Positions 1 through 6,763 of a stretch of DNA of 11,761 bases are shown here, piece by piece (the first letter of the stretch is position 1; each line of letters starts with the position of its first letter). The stretch is from contig RGYL01000015.1 of assembly GCA_010032085.1 (NCBI GenBank), positions 1 to 11,761 on the forward strand. Reading direction: 5' to 3'. The notes under the pieces are model-generated. The model was given only the letters and a program-made list of their open reading frames with translations, searched no databases and had not been told where the DNA came from. The DNA comes from Actinomycetota bacterium. Its GTDB lineage: Bacteria > Actinomycetota > Actinomycetes > Nanopelagicales > Nanopelagicaceae. The position numbers were made by a program, and so were the translations under genes.

Positions 1-2
1 TT

Positions 3-917
3 GCGCGGGAAATTCAAATCGAGTTACCTTCATACGAAGCAGCCGAATTAAAACGAGTCATCTTTGACGCATGTAATGAGGGCGACTTAGAGAAGTATTT
101 GAAGAATTTCGAATACACCATTGCAGCTATGCAAAGTCGAAATCACATAATCCGAATAGCTCGTGAGTGTGTTGAGGACCTAGCACAAGATGGAATTACT
201 TACGCTGAAGTTCGGGGCGCACCGGAGTTATTCACCCAAGGTGGCCTAGATATTAATGGGGTAATTGAAGCCACCTTAACTGGTTATAAGGAGGGTATGC
301 AGAGCGTGAGTGCATCCGGGAAAAAGATTGAGGTAAGGGCAATTCTCTGCGCGATGCGTCAAGAGAAGCGAAGTTTTGAGGTTGCTGAAGCAGCGTTGAA
401 ATACCGAAATCGGGGAGTAGTCGGCTTTGATATTGCTGGGCCTGAGAATGGATTTCCGGCATCAAAGCACCACGAGGCATTTGAACTTCTCCTAAAAAAT
501 GATTTTCCATTCACAATTCATGCAGGTGAAGCAGGGCCCTTTGAATATATTGAGGAGTCAGTCGCTAAATTCAAGGCACCGCGAATCGGACATGGTTTTA
601 GGCTGTTAGATGAAATTGACTTTAGTGGAGACGATGTAAAACTCTCAGATCGCGCCAAATATCTTCGAGATTCCAACGTACACTTCGAAATGGCTCCAAC
701 TTCAAATCTACAGACTGGTTTAGCTAAGAGTTATGAGAATCATCCCGCTGCTCTCTTTCATAGTCTCGGTTTTAATGTGGCACTTAATACTGATAATCGC
801 TTAATGAGTGATACTTCACTATCCGCCGAGTATTCAAAGATGTCTAGCGCACACGGTTGGAATCTTGAGGTTGTGAAAGAGATGAATTCCAAAGCGCTAG
901 CCGCAGCGTTTTGTTAG
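3..917 (+). CDS. add: Adenosine deaminase, 5'-truncated by the window edge
   Basis: Zinc enzyme that hydrolytically deaminates adenosine and deoxyadenosine to inosine and deoxyinosine in the cytoplasm. The frame is open from base 3 with no stop, and the codons before the TTG at 99 encode residues that continue the family alignment (DLEKYLKNFEYTI), so the gene begins upstream. About 304 residues are visible of a usual 330-365; the missing part holds the N-terminal HxH zinc motif. Visible hallmarks are the HAGE motif (His at 519-521, catalytic Glu at 528-530), the IGHG zinc histidine (591-593) and NTDN (786-797). In NTDN the Asp is the metal ligand, and Asn replaces the second Asp of mammalian NTDD; from memory, NTDNRLMS is usual in actinobacterial deaminases. 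The DIAGPENGF segment is also typical. It heads a plus-strand unit with a P450 18 bases downstream. An N6-modified adenosine substrate is possible but nothing visible shows it. Confidence 0.93.
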   Translation, partial: AREIQIELPSYEAAELKRVIFDACNEGDLEKYLKNFEYTIAAMQSRNHIIRIARECVEDLAQDGITYAEVRGAPELFTQGGLDINGVIEATLTGYKEGMQSVSASGKKIEVRAILCAMRQEKRSFEVAEAALKYRNRGVVGFDIAGPENGFPASKHHEAFELLLKNDFPFTIHAGEAGPFEYIEESVAKFKAPRIGHGFRLLDEIDFSGDDVKLSDRAKYLRDSNVHFEMAPTSNLQTGLAKSYENHPAALFHSLGFNVALNTDNRLMSDTSLSAEYSKMSSAHGWNLEVVKEMNSKALAAAFC

Positions 918-935
918 TGGATAAGATGTCACATC

Positions 936-2111
936 ATGATTGATTTTCGCGATCAAGAAGTAATGCAAAATCCGTATCCACATTTAAGGGAACTTCGCCG
1001 ATTTGATAAACCAGTTTGGCACCCCGAATTAGAAGTATTTTTAGCTGCAACTCATCGCGACGCGAATGAGGTTTTGCGAAATAAGAATCTTGGCCGTATC
1101 TACATCGATCGCACTCCTGAGTCAGAATGGGAAGTTTTTAATTGGCTTCACTCCGACTCGATATTAGATAGCGAGCCCCCCAAGCACACTCGCCTAAGAG
1201 GATTGGTTCTAAAGGCATTTAATCGCAGCCGGATGGAAGGCATGCGCTCTCAAGTCGAAGAGATTGTTTCGGGCTTACTTGATGAAATCGAAGCAAAAGG
1301 TGGCGAATTCGATTTAATCGCTGATTATGCCGAGCCGTTACCTGTAAAGGTGATTGCGCTTCTTCTCGGCTTTCCTCCTGAAGAGGAGCATCTACTTCGT
1401 CCTTGGTCTCAAGCAATTGTGAAGATGTATGAAGTAAATCCACCCAGAGAGCACGAAATAGCGGCTCAGCAAGCTGCTAACGAGTTTGCCTCATACGTGC
1501 ACTCATTGATGTTGGAACGTAAGCGTGAACCTCGGCAGGATTTGATTACTGATCTAGTCCAAGTCCATGAGCAAGGCGAACAACTTTCTACTAACGAGTT
1601 AATTGCAACTTGCATTCTTTTGCTAAATGCTGGCCATGAAGCAAGTGTTAATGGATTTGGAAACGGGATGGTGGCGCTACTTAACAATGAATCTGAACGA
1701 AGTCGTTTATTTGGCGATCCGATTACACTCTCTCCAACTGCAGTTGAGGAGTTCTTAAGATTTGACTCGCCGCTACAGTATTTCGAACGCACTGCAACTA
1801 GTGACTGTGAGATAGGTGGGGTAGCGCTGAAATCGGGTCAGAAAATCGTAAGTCTCTTGGGTTCAGCAAATAGAGATGAAACCGTATTTGAATCCGCAGA
1901 TTCCTTAAATGTGGCTCGCCAACCGAACCCACATATCGGTTTTGGTGCGGGGATTCATTTCTGTGTAGGTGCGCCATTGGCGAGGCTAGAGATGTCTATC
2001 TCGCTGCCACTTCTTCTTAAGAGATTTCCAGAACTGCAGTTAGCTCGCCAGCCACAGCGCCGCCCCGGCTTCTCGTTGCGCGGCTATAAGGAAGTGATGG
2101 CCAACTTCTAG
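936..2111 (+). CDS. Cytochrome P450 with EryF-like I-helix (Ala for Thr)
   Basis: Soluble bacterial class I P450 of 391 residues, a normal length, with no membrane anchor. Heme-thiolate monooxygenases use two electrons and O2 to hydroxylate or dealkylate a substrate; this substrate is unknown. Motifs in order: I-helix AGHEAS at residues 232-237, K-helix ExxR at Glu272-Arg275, and heme loop FGAGIHFCVG with ligand Cys343. Ala236 takes the place of the conserved oxygen-activating Thr (Thr252 in P450cam); P450eryF (CYP107A1) has the similar AGFEAS with Ala245 and uses its substrate to help proton delivery. The ATG at 936 is the first start after the deaminase stop and gives a normal P450 N-terminus, but the ribosome site is weak. 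It lies between a deaminase and a nucleoside hydrolase with 18- and 16-base gaps, implying co-transcription. No ferredoxin or ferredoxin reductase gene is in the window. The family call is certain; a role on modified nucleosides is inference from context. Confidence 0.95.
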   Translation: MIDFRDQEVMQNPYPHLRELRRFDKPVWHPELEVFLAATHRDANEVLRNKNLGRIYIDRTPESEWEVFNWLHSDSILDSEPPKHTRLRGLVLKAFNRSRMEGMRSQVEEIVSGLLDEIEAKGGEFDLIADYAEPLPVKVIALLLGFPPEEEHLLRPWSQAIVKMYEVNPPREHEIAAQQAANEFASYVHSLMLERKREPRQDLITDLVQVHEQGEQLSTNELIATCILLLNAGHEASVNGFGNGMVALLNNESERSRLFGDPITLSPTAVEEFLRFDSPLQYFERTATSDCEIGGVALKSGQKIVSLLGSANRDETVFESADSLNVARQPNPHIGFGAGIHFCVGAPLARLEMSISLPLLLKRFPELQLARQPQRRPGFSLRGYKEVMANF

Positions 2112-2127
2112 GGCCTACTCTTTCGCT

Positions 2128-3069
2128 ATGAAACCAATACCGCTAATACTTGATTGCGATCCTGGGCATGATGATGCGCTCGCTATTATTTTGGCTGCGA
2201 AAAATCCAGCCCTTAAATTAATTGGCATAACCACCGTCTCTGGAAATGGTGGAATTGCAAAGGTGACGCTAAATGCAAGGCGAATTGCCACTCTGGTTAA
2301 TCTGCACGTACCCATCGCAGAAGGCGCTGGCAAGTCAATATTGGGCGAGGTTGAGGAAGCTACTGATATTCATGGCGAATCCGCTTTAGATGGCGCCGAA
2401 CTACCTGAGCCAAAAGTGGAACTATCAAAGCTTCATGCCGTTGACTTGATGGCTGAATTACTCCGCGATTCAAATGAAAAAGTCACGATTGTGGCAACTG
2501 GTCCGCTAACAAATGTAGCTCTATTTCTAAAAATGTATCCGGCTCTCAAGGAAAAAGTCAATGAGATTGTCTTTATGGGCGGAAGTGCCACAAGAGGTAA
2601 TCGAACTCCCTTTGCTGAATTCAATATCTGGATGGATCCTGAAGCAGCTGACGTTGTGTTGCGTAGCGGTTTACCCTTAACAATGTGCGGTTTGGATGTG
2701 ACCCATCAAGCACTTGTAACTAAGGAGATATTTGCAAAACTCGAGTCAATGGGAACTAGTGTTAGTAAGACAATAATTGGGCTACTTAAATTCTTTGCCA
2801 AAACTTATGACGAAGTATTTGAAATGCCTGATCCACCACTTCATGACCCAGTCGCTGTTGCACTTCTCATTGACCGAAGTGTTGTTAAATGTAGGAAAGT
2901 AAATGTTCAGGTCGAGTTAACTGGCACCCTTACGAGGGGAGCCACAGTCGTAGACCTGCATGATCGGTTTGGTGCGCGAGCTAATTGTGAAGTCGCTTTA
3001 GAGCTTGATTTCAAGCGGTTTTGGGAGCTAATGCTCGATGCAATCGCCCAGTCAGCGATTACAAAGTAA
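2128..3069 (+). CDS. Inosine-uridine-type nucleoside hydrolase, group I (His-Asp)
   Basis: Calcium-dependent N-ribohydrolase that cleaves ribonucleosides to free base and ribose; 313 residues, the usual length. It closely resembles the Crithidia fasciculata nonspecific hydrolase as I recall it. DCDPGHDDA holds Asp11, Asp15 and Asp16 (Crithidia Asp10, 14, 15); Asn40 corresponds to Asn39; Thr124 in ATGPLTN to Thr126; Glu164 and Asn166 in FAEFN to the ribose ligands; and His239-Asp240 in LHDP to the proton-donating His241 and the metal/ribose ligand Asp242. All catalytic positions appear intact, so activity on inosine and uridine is likely, though other bases cannot be excluded. It starts 16 bases after the P450 stop without a clear Shine-Dalgarno, so it is probably translated as the third gene of that operon. 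Its last 11 bases overlap the end of the convergent uridine phosphorylase gene. It is clearly distinct from the second hydrolase at 4545-5480. Confidence 0.95.
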   Translation: MKPIPLILDCDPGHDDALAIILAAKNPALKLIGITTVSGNGGIAKVTLNARRIATLVNLHVPIAEGAGKSILGEVEEATDIHGESALDGAELPEPKVELSKLHAVDLMAELLRDSNEKVTIVATGPLTNVALFLKMYPALKEKVNEIVFMGGSATRGNRTPFAEFNIWMDPEAADVVLRSGLPLTMCGLDVTHQALVTKEIFAKLESMGTSVSKTIIGLLKFFAKTYDEVFEMPDPPLHDPVAVALLIDRSVVKCRKVNVQVELTGTLTRGATVVDLHDRFGARANCEVALELDFKRFWELMLDAIAQSAITK

Positions 3070-3817
3070 CTGATCGACCTTTTGCTCGATCGGCTGCGAT
3101 TACTTCCCGAAGCGCTCCGACTGCGGTATCAAGCAGAATATCCAATGGTGGCATCGGTTCTTTCCCATGCACCATCATTACTCCGCCTGCTCTGACTCGA
3201 AGCATCGAAGCGATCACAAAAAGGGCGGCAGCTTCCATCTCGGAACATAACGCTCCACCTAATTGCCAGGCCCGCCATCTCTCCAAGAGATCTTTAGCGA
3301 CGCCCATTCGCGCTGGCTCATGTTGGCCATAGAAGGAATCTTTAGATTGTGTAATTCCAGTTCGATATTTCGCGCCGTTCTTCTGGGCCGCCGCCTGTAA
3401 GGCCAAAACAAGGTCGATATCAGCAATTGCTGGAAATTCGATAGGCATATATTGGCGAGATGTTCCCTCATCTCGTATAGCCGCGGTGATGATTGCAAGT
3501 TCGCCAGACTTAATATCTTCTTGAATATGTCCAGAAGTCCCTACGCGAATGAAGGTATCCGCTCCACACCGTACTAATTCCTCCATCGCTATCGCTGCAG
3601 ATGGACAACCTATTCCAGTTGAAGTTACAGAGACTGGTACACCATCAAGTGTTCCGGTATAGGTTACATATTCCCGATTAGTTGCGATGTGTTTTGGATT
3701 ATCGAATAACCGCGAAATTGGTTCACAGCGTCCGGGATCACCTGGAAGAAGTACATACTTTCCAACATCACCACGCTTTAATTGAATGTGGTACTGCTTT
3801 CCATCTGTCTCCATCAT
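3059..3817 (-). CDS. udp: Uridine phosphorylase (nucleoside phosphorylase I family)
   Basis: Cytoplasmic enzyme that phosphorolyses uridine, and often deoxyuridine, to uracil and (deoxy)ribose 1-phosphate; E. coli Udp is a hexamer. With 252 residues it matches E. coli Udp (253). Phosphate-site residues fall at the same numbers as in E. coli: GDPGR at 26-30, Arg48, Arg91 and Thr94 in RVGTSG. Glu193-Met194-Glu195 in SEMEAA bind ribose. The YGQHEPAR segment (163-170) supplies the Gln and Arg expected to read the uracil. Start choice: two ATGs are adjacent (3815-3817 and 3812-3814). An AAGGAG at 3820-3825 sits 2 bases from the first and 5 from the second, so the second (Met2) may be used. Its start overlaps the stop of the paralogue upstream, which suggests coupled translation. 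It is last in the minus-strand unit led by the MFS gene, and its 3' end overlaps the convergent hydrolase by 11 bases. Confidence 0.93.
   Translation of the reverse strand: MMETDGKQYHIQLKRGDVGKYVLLPGDPGRCEPISRLFDNPKHIATNREYVTYTGTLDGVPVSVTSTGIGCPSAAIAMEELVRCGADTFIRVGTSGHIQEDIKSGELAIITAAIRDEGTSRQYMPIEFPAIADIDLVLALQAAAQKNGAKYRTGITQSKDSFYGQHEPARMGVAKDLLERWRAWQLGGALCSEMEAAALFVIASMLRVRAGGVMMVHGKEPMPPLDILLDTAVGALREVIAADRAKGRSVTL
3070..3093. repeat. Short inverted repeat just past the hydrolase stop
   Basis: GATCGA at 3072-3077 and TCGATC at 3086-3091 form a perfect 6-bp stem around an 8-base loop. The stem can extend outward by one G-U and one C-G pair to 3070 and 3093. It starts right after the TAA of the plus-strand hydrolase and lies inside the last codons of the minus-strand phosphorylase. 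No T-run follows on either strand, so it is not a canonical intrinsic terminator. It could stabilise mRNA 3' ends between the two convergent units, or be chance. Confidence 0.35.
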
Positions 3818-4548
3818 CGCTCCTTCGCTATATCTATCTTGATTAACTCTCGTACCGACTCGATCGCTGCTTTAATCAGATTATCCAACGGTCCGAATTC
3901 GCCTTCCCCATGCATAGCCATAATCCCGCCAGCTCGTGCGCCCAAAATTGAAGAAACTACACAAATGGTAGATAACTCCATCTCCGAACATATGGCACCG
4001 CCCGTCTGCCAAGCGCCCCAAAACTCAATCAATTCATTGGAGTTCGCTGAGCGCTCAGGTTCAACCTCACCATAGAAGGAATCCTTGGAGTGCGATATTC
4101 CGACTCGATGTGGCAACCCCATTCTTTCAACCGCACTTTTCATCGCTCGAACTACATCGATATCGCAAACTGCAGGGAATTCAATGGGCATGTAGTGAAG
4201 TGAAGTTCCCTCATGTCGAATCGCCCCTGTAGTTATGGCAATGTCGTTTGATTTAGTCCCAGGTTGAATGCCACCGGATGTGCCAACCCGTATGAAGGTG
4301 TCTGCCCCCGATTTATAAAGCTCTTCTACCGCTATTGCACTCGAGGGGCAACCAATTCCAGTCGAAGTTACCGAAACTTTCACTCCATCTAAAGTCCCAG
4401 TGAAAGTCACATACTCACGGTTAGTTGCAATATGTTTCGCATTATCGAGGTAGCTTGCAATTATGGGAACGCGACCCGGATCTCCCGGCATCAACACATA
4501 TCTACCAACATCTCCGACTTGGGTATGAGTGTGATGTTGTTTACTCAT
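3814..4548 (-). CDS. Nucleoside phosphorylase, diverged uridine phosphorylase paralogue
   Basis: A 244-residue nucleoside phosphorylase I family protein, evidently a paralogue of the adjacent udp product; the first 120 residues are very similar by eye. The phosphate and ribose sites are kept: GDPGR at 22-26, Arg44, Arg87, Thr90 and Glu189-Met190-Glu191. The base-recognition segment differs: YGEVEPER (159-166) has Glu161 where the neighbour has Gln165, and SEMELSTICVV replaces SEMEAAALFVI. In E. coli Udp the equivalent Gln166 contacts the uracil, so a different or broader base preference is plausible. Udp enzymes complete their active site with an arginine from a neighbouring subunit, so the two paralogues could form mixed hexamers; this is inference. 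Its ATG overlaps the stop of the upstream hydrolase as ATGA (4545-4548), with no clear ribosome site of its own, so translation is probably coupled. Phosphorolysis is likely; the substrate is uncertain. Confidence 0.88.
   Translation of the reverse strand: MSKQHHTHTQVGDVGRYVLMPGDPGRVPIIASYLDNAKHIATNREYVTFTGTLDGVKVSVTSTGIGCPSSAIAVEELYKSGADTFIRVGTSGGIQPGTKSNDIAITTGAIRHEGTSLHYMPIEFPAVCDIDVVRAMKSAVERMGLPHRVGISHSKDSFYGEVEPERSANSNELIEFWGAWQTGGAICSEMELSTICVVSSILGARAGGIMAMHGEGEFGPLDNLIKAAIESVRELIKIDIAKER
3820..3825 (-). promoter_or_regulatory. Shine-Dalgarno AAGGAG for the udp gene
   Basis: This strong ribosome binding site lies inside the last codons of the upstream paralogue. Its spacing (2 bases to the first ATG, 5 to the second) favours the second ATG of the ATGATG pair as the true udp start. 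Confidence 0.65.
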
Positions 4549-5480
4549 TGAAATCTATTCATCCGCTCGATAAATAAATCCATGAATCGCTCCACATCGA
4601 CCTGCATAGCAACATGAGCATTAGCCGGCTCTTTGAGCGCCCCGTAGTAATCAGCAATTGTTTTAGCTTTTGATGTTGGAGCCATGAGATCTACTCTTAC
4701 AAAATAGTCCTCAGACTTTACTAAATTCGGATCTAGCAATAGCGCAGCAGCAAGCGGATCATTTATCGCGCAACCCTCAATTGATTGGTGCTTAACGTGA
4801 AACTCCATATAAAAGCGAGTTGATTCGGTGATGAATTCTTTGATATCTCTTCGCGCTCTATCAATTCGATTTAAGTGCTCTTTAGTGAAAATACATTTGT
4901 AAGTTACATCAAGGGGGACAAGAGTGAAATCAATCCCAGAGCGCAAGACAATATCGAACGCTTCTGGATCGCAAAATACGTTGTACTCCGCTTGTGGCGT
5001 GGCATTGCCGGGATAGTGAATGGCACCACCCATAGAGATAATCGAGTCAATCTTCTGGGCAAGTTGAGGACGTTTCAGAAGTGCAAGTGCCACATTTGTC
5101 ATAGGCCCTACTGCCAAAATAGTGACTTCACCCGGATACTTTTCTACTTGCTCAATGATGAAATCATGTGCTGCAACTTTAGAAATAGCCTTATTCGATG
5201 GAGGGAGCGAGGCATAACCAAGACCGCCGTCGCCATGCGTCTCTTCAGCGACAGAAAGTTCTTTCACAAGGGGTTCTTCTGCACCCCTTGCTACCTCGAT
5301 ATGAGAAATCCCGGCTAACTCCACCAGACTTAATGCATTTCGAAGACACTTCTCTTGCGAGGTATTTCCGTGAGTTACGGTAATACCCAGTAACTCAATC
5401 TCGGGAGAAACTGCAAGAAGCAAGAGAGCAAGGGCATCATCAATCCCAGGATCAGTATCAAAGATTACCTTTCTAGGCAT
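4545..5480 (-). CDS. Nucleoside hydrolase with Asn at the catalytic His position
   Basis: A 311-residue member of the inosine-uridine nucleoside hydrolase family that should cleave an N-glycosidic bond to base and ribose. DTDPGIDDA contains Asp10, Asp14 and Asp15. Asn39, His82 in THGDGG, AVGPMTN near 123-129, the MGG motif at 150-152 and Glu165/Asn167 in AEYN are all present, so the calcium and ribose sites look intact. In the fourth key motif the sequence is INDP (Asn240-Asp241). The metal-binding Asp is kept, but Asn replaces the His that protonates the leaving base in group I enzymes, and neither Trp nor Cys alternatives are seen. This suggests another substrate or another way of activating the base. 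The QueK queuosine hydrolase of Clostridioides difficile belongs to this superfamily, but I cannot tell whether this protein is related to it. It begins 4 bases after the MFS stop and ends overlapping the phosphorylase start by 4 bases. Confidence 0.92.
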   Translation of the reverse strand: MPRKVIFDTDPGIDDALALLLLAVSPEIELLGITVTHGNTSQEKCLRNALSLVELAGISHIEVARGAEEPLVKELSVAEETHGDGGLGYASLPPSNKAISKVAAHDFIIEQVEKYPGEVTILAVGPMTNVALALLKRPQLAQKIDSIISMGGAIHYPGNATPQAEYNVFCDPEAFDIVLRSGIDFTLVPLDVTYKCIFTKEHLNRIDRARRDIKEFITESTRFYMEFHVKHQSIEGCAINDPLAAALLLDPNLVKSEDYFVRVDLMAPTSKAKTIADYYGALKEPANAHVAMQVDVERFMDLFIERMNRFQ

Positions 5481-5484
5481 ATCT

Positions 5485-6681
5485 TTATTCTTCCACTTTC
5501 AGATCGAACTTACTTGATGGGTGAGGTTTGATTATTAAGGTAGAGAGCAGCGTCGCTAAAACCATCGCTCCCGTCATGAAAGAGAATCCACTCCAACCGC
5601 CAAATTCATCAACTATTAGTCCGCTCAAACTACTTCCTAAAGTGATTCCAATGGAGAGAGCAGCTCCGACTAATGCGAAGGCTTCGGTAAGTCTTGGTAA
5701 CGGCACCAACTCTTTCATTAATGCATTTGCGGCGATTAGAGCGGGCGCAATTGCAACACCCGAGAGGATTAAGAGATAAACAAGAGTATCGATATCTTGA
5801 AAGACCAGTATGGTGCTGGTGGCAAGAGTCATGAAAGCAAGTGCGATTGTGTATCTAATAGCGTTACTAGATTTCCAATGAATGAAACCATAAATGAGTC
5901 CGGCGACAATACTTCCTAGAGGATATAAACCAACCCATAATCCACCCTCTGCGGCTCGATTATTCTCCTTTGCCACGGCCAGTATCACTACGAAATTTGA
6001 ACCAAAGAGCAAACCCAAGGCAACTAATGATGCAAGCAATCCTTTAATTCTTGAAATTCTTAATAAGCCACCGTGTACTTCATCAGAGTGTTGATTTCCG
6101 CCGTGATCAAAGGAGGTAATGGCAAGCCCCACGGCTCCTATAACCATAAAAACTACTCCCGCAAAAAGTGGCGAATGTGAACCATAAAGCGAGAACATGA
6201 ATCCAGCTAGCGCTGGGCCAACTACAAATGCGGTCTCATCAAAGACCGATTCAAGTGAAAGCGCCGTGTCTAGATCCTTCTTATCGGAAATGGTGCGGCT
6301 CCAACGCGCTCTTGTGTAACTTCCAAAACCGGGCATTGTGGCGCCAGCAAGGGCCGAGAAAAAGAGCAATAAAGGAATGGAGCGCTCACTGAAATAAACC
6401 ACAGCCAGAATAGAAATGGCGTTTACAAGAGCAATCGGAATTAGAACAACGCGCGTTCCATGCTTGTCGGCAAGCCTGCCAATTCGCGGCCCGACAATCG
6501 CTCCAGCAAGGGTATAAAAAGAAGATGCGATTCCAGCGAGTAGGAAAGAATCACGAACGGATGAGACCAGAAAAACCAGCGCAACCGTATTCATTGCCAC
6601 CGGGATTCTGCCAATCATTCCAAATCCGAAGGTAGGTGCCGCGTGACTGTGCCGGATTACCTCCCGATAGGACCCAAGCAA
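5485..6681 (-). CDS. MFS transporter, 12 membrane segments, TTG start
   Basis: Major facilitator superfamily protein of 398 residues with about 12 hydrophobic segments in two halves, split by a hydrophilic loop near 190-212 (FDHGGNQHSDEVHGG). The loop between segments 2 and 3 carries motif A as GRLADKHGTR (68-77), and LESVFDETAFVVGPALAG lies at 143-160. The start is TTG: an in-frame TGA lies two codons upstream, GAGG sits 4 bases before the TTG, and the resulting LGSYREVIR N-terminus followed by a GRIPVAM segment fits the YR...GRLP pattern I recall for this subfamily. An ATG at codon 22 would remove part of the first membrane segment. Heading a unit with a hydrolase and two phosphorylases, it may import nucleosides or export bases or their analogues; neither substrate nor direction can be read from the sequence. 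It is divergent from the deoxyribosyltransferase gene. Confidence 0.88.
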   Translation of the reverse strand: MLGSYREVIRHSHAAPTFGFGMIGRIPVAMNTVALVFLVSSVRDSFLLAGIASSFYTLAGAIVGPRIGRLADKHGTRVVLIPIALVNAISILAVVYFSERSIPLLLFFSALAGATMPGFGSYTRARWSRTISDKKDLDTALSLESVFDETAFVVGPALAGFMFSLYGSHSPLFAGVVFMVIGAVGLAITSFDHGGNQHSDEVHGGLLRISRIKGLLASLVALGLLFGSNFVVILAVAKENNRAAEGGLWVGLYPLGSIVAGLIYGFIHWKSSNAIRYTIALAFMTLATSTILVFQDIDTLVYLLILSGVAIAPALIAANALMKELVPLPRLTEAFALVGAALSIGITLGSSLSGLIVDEFGGWSGFSFMTGAMVLATLLSTLIIKPHPSSKFDLKVEE

Positions 6682-6763
6682 TTCGCCTCATCTCTACTTG
6701 AAATTAATTGCTTAAACCTATCTCGAAAGGCATACTCGCGTCCAACATAAACGAGGAGCAAAT
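6682..6763. promoter_or_regulatory. Divergent promoter region, MFS unit and deoxyribosyltransferase
   Basis: These 82 bases are the only divergent intergenic stretch, so both transcription units must start here. Plus-strand candidate: TTGCTT (6708-6713), 17-base spacer, CATACT (6731-6736), which would start about 20 bases before the ATG at 6764. Minus-strand candidate: a TTGGAC-like -35 followed 17-19 bases later by GATAGG/TAGGTT. All boxes are weak matches. An AATTAATT palindrome at 6702-6709 lies between them and might be an operator core or chance AT-rich sequence. Confidence 0.35.
6753..6758 (+). promoter_or_regulatory. Shine-Dalgarno GAGGAG for the deoxyribosyltransferase gene
   Basis: GAGGAG sits 5 bases before the ATG at 6764. 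It is one of the best ribosome sites in the window and fixes that start, ahead of the YFAGPLF motif. Confidence 0.75.

Noticed and set aside
99..917. Adenosine deaminase as a complete gene starting at the TTG at 99
   Set aside because: The frame stays open to base 3 with family-like residues, and a start at 99 would lack the essential N-terminal HxH zinc motif, so the gene is cut by the window edge.
925..935. Near-perfect 11-base palindrome GATGT-C-ACATC directly before the P450 start
   Set aside because: The loop is one base, so no hairpin can form. It is a single copy, lies between co-directional genes 18 bases apart, and matches no operator I can name; chance is likely.
3070..3093. Hairpin after the first hydrolase as a bidirectional intrinsic terminator
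   Set aside because: No T-run follows the stem on either strand and the core stem is only 6 bp, so it is kept only as an inverted repeat.
4875..5318. 147-codon open frame on the plus strand inside the second nucleoside hydrolase
   Set aside because: It is antisense to a clearly conserved gene, has no recognisable domain, and its composition (rich in Arg, Cys, Lys) is typical of an antisense shadow.
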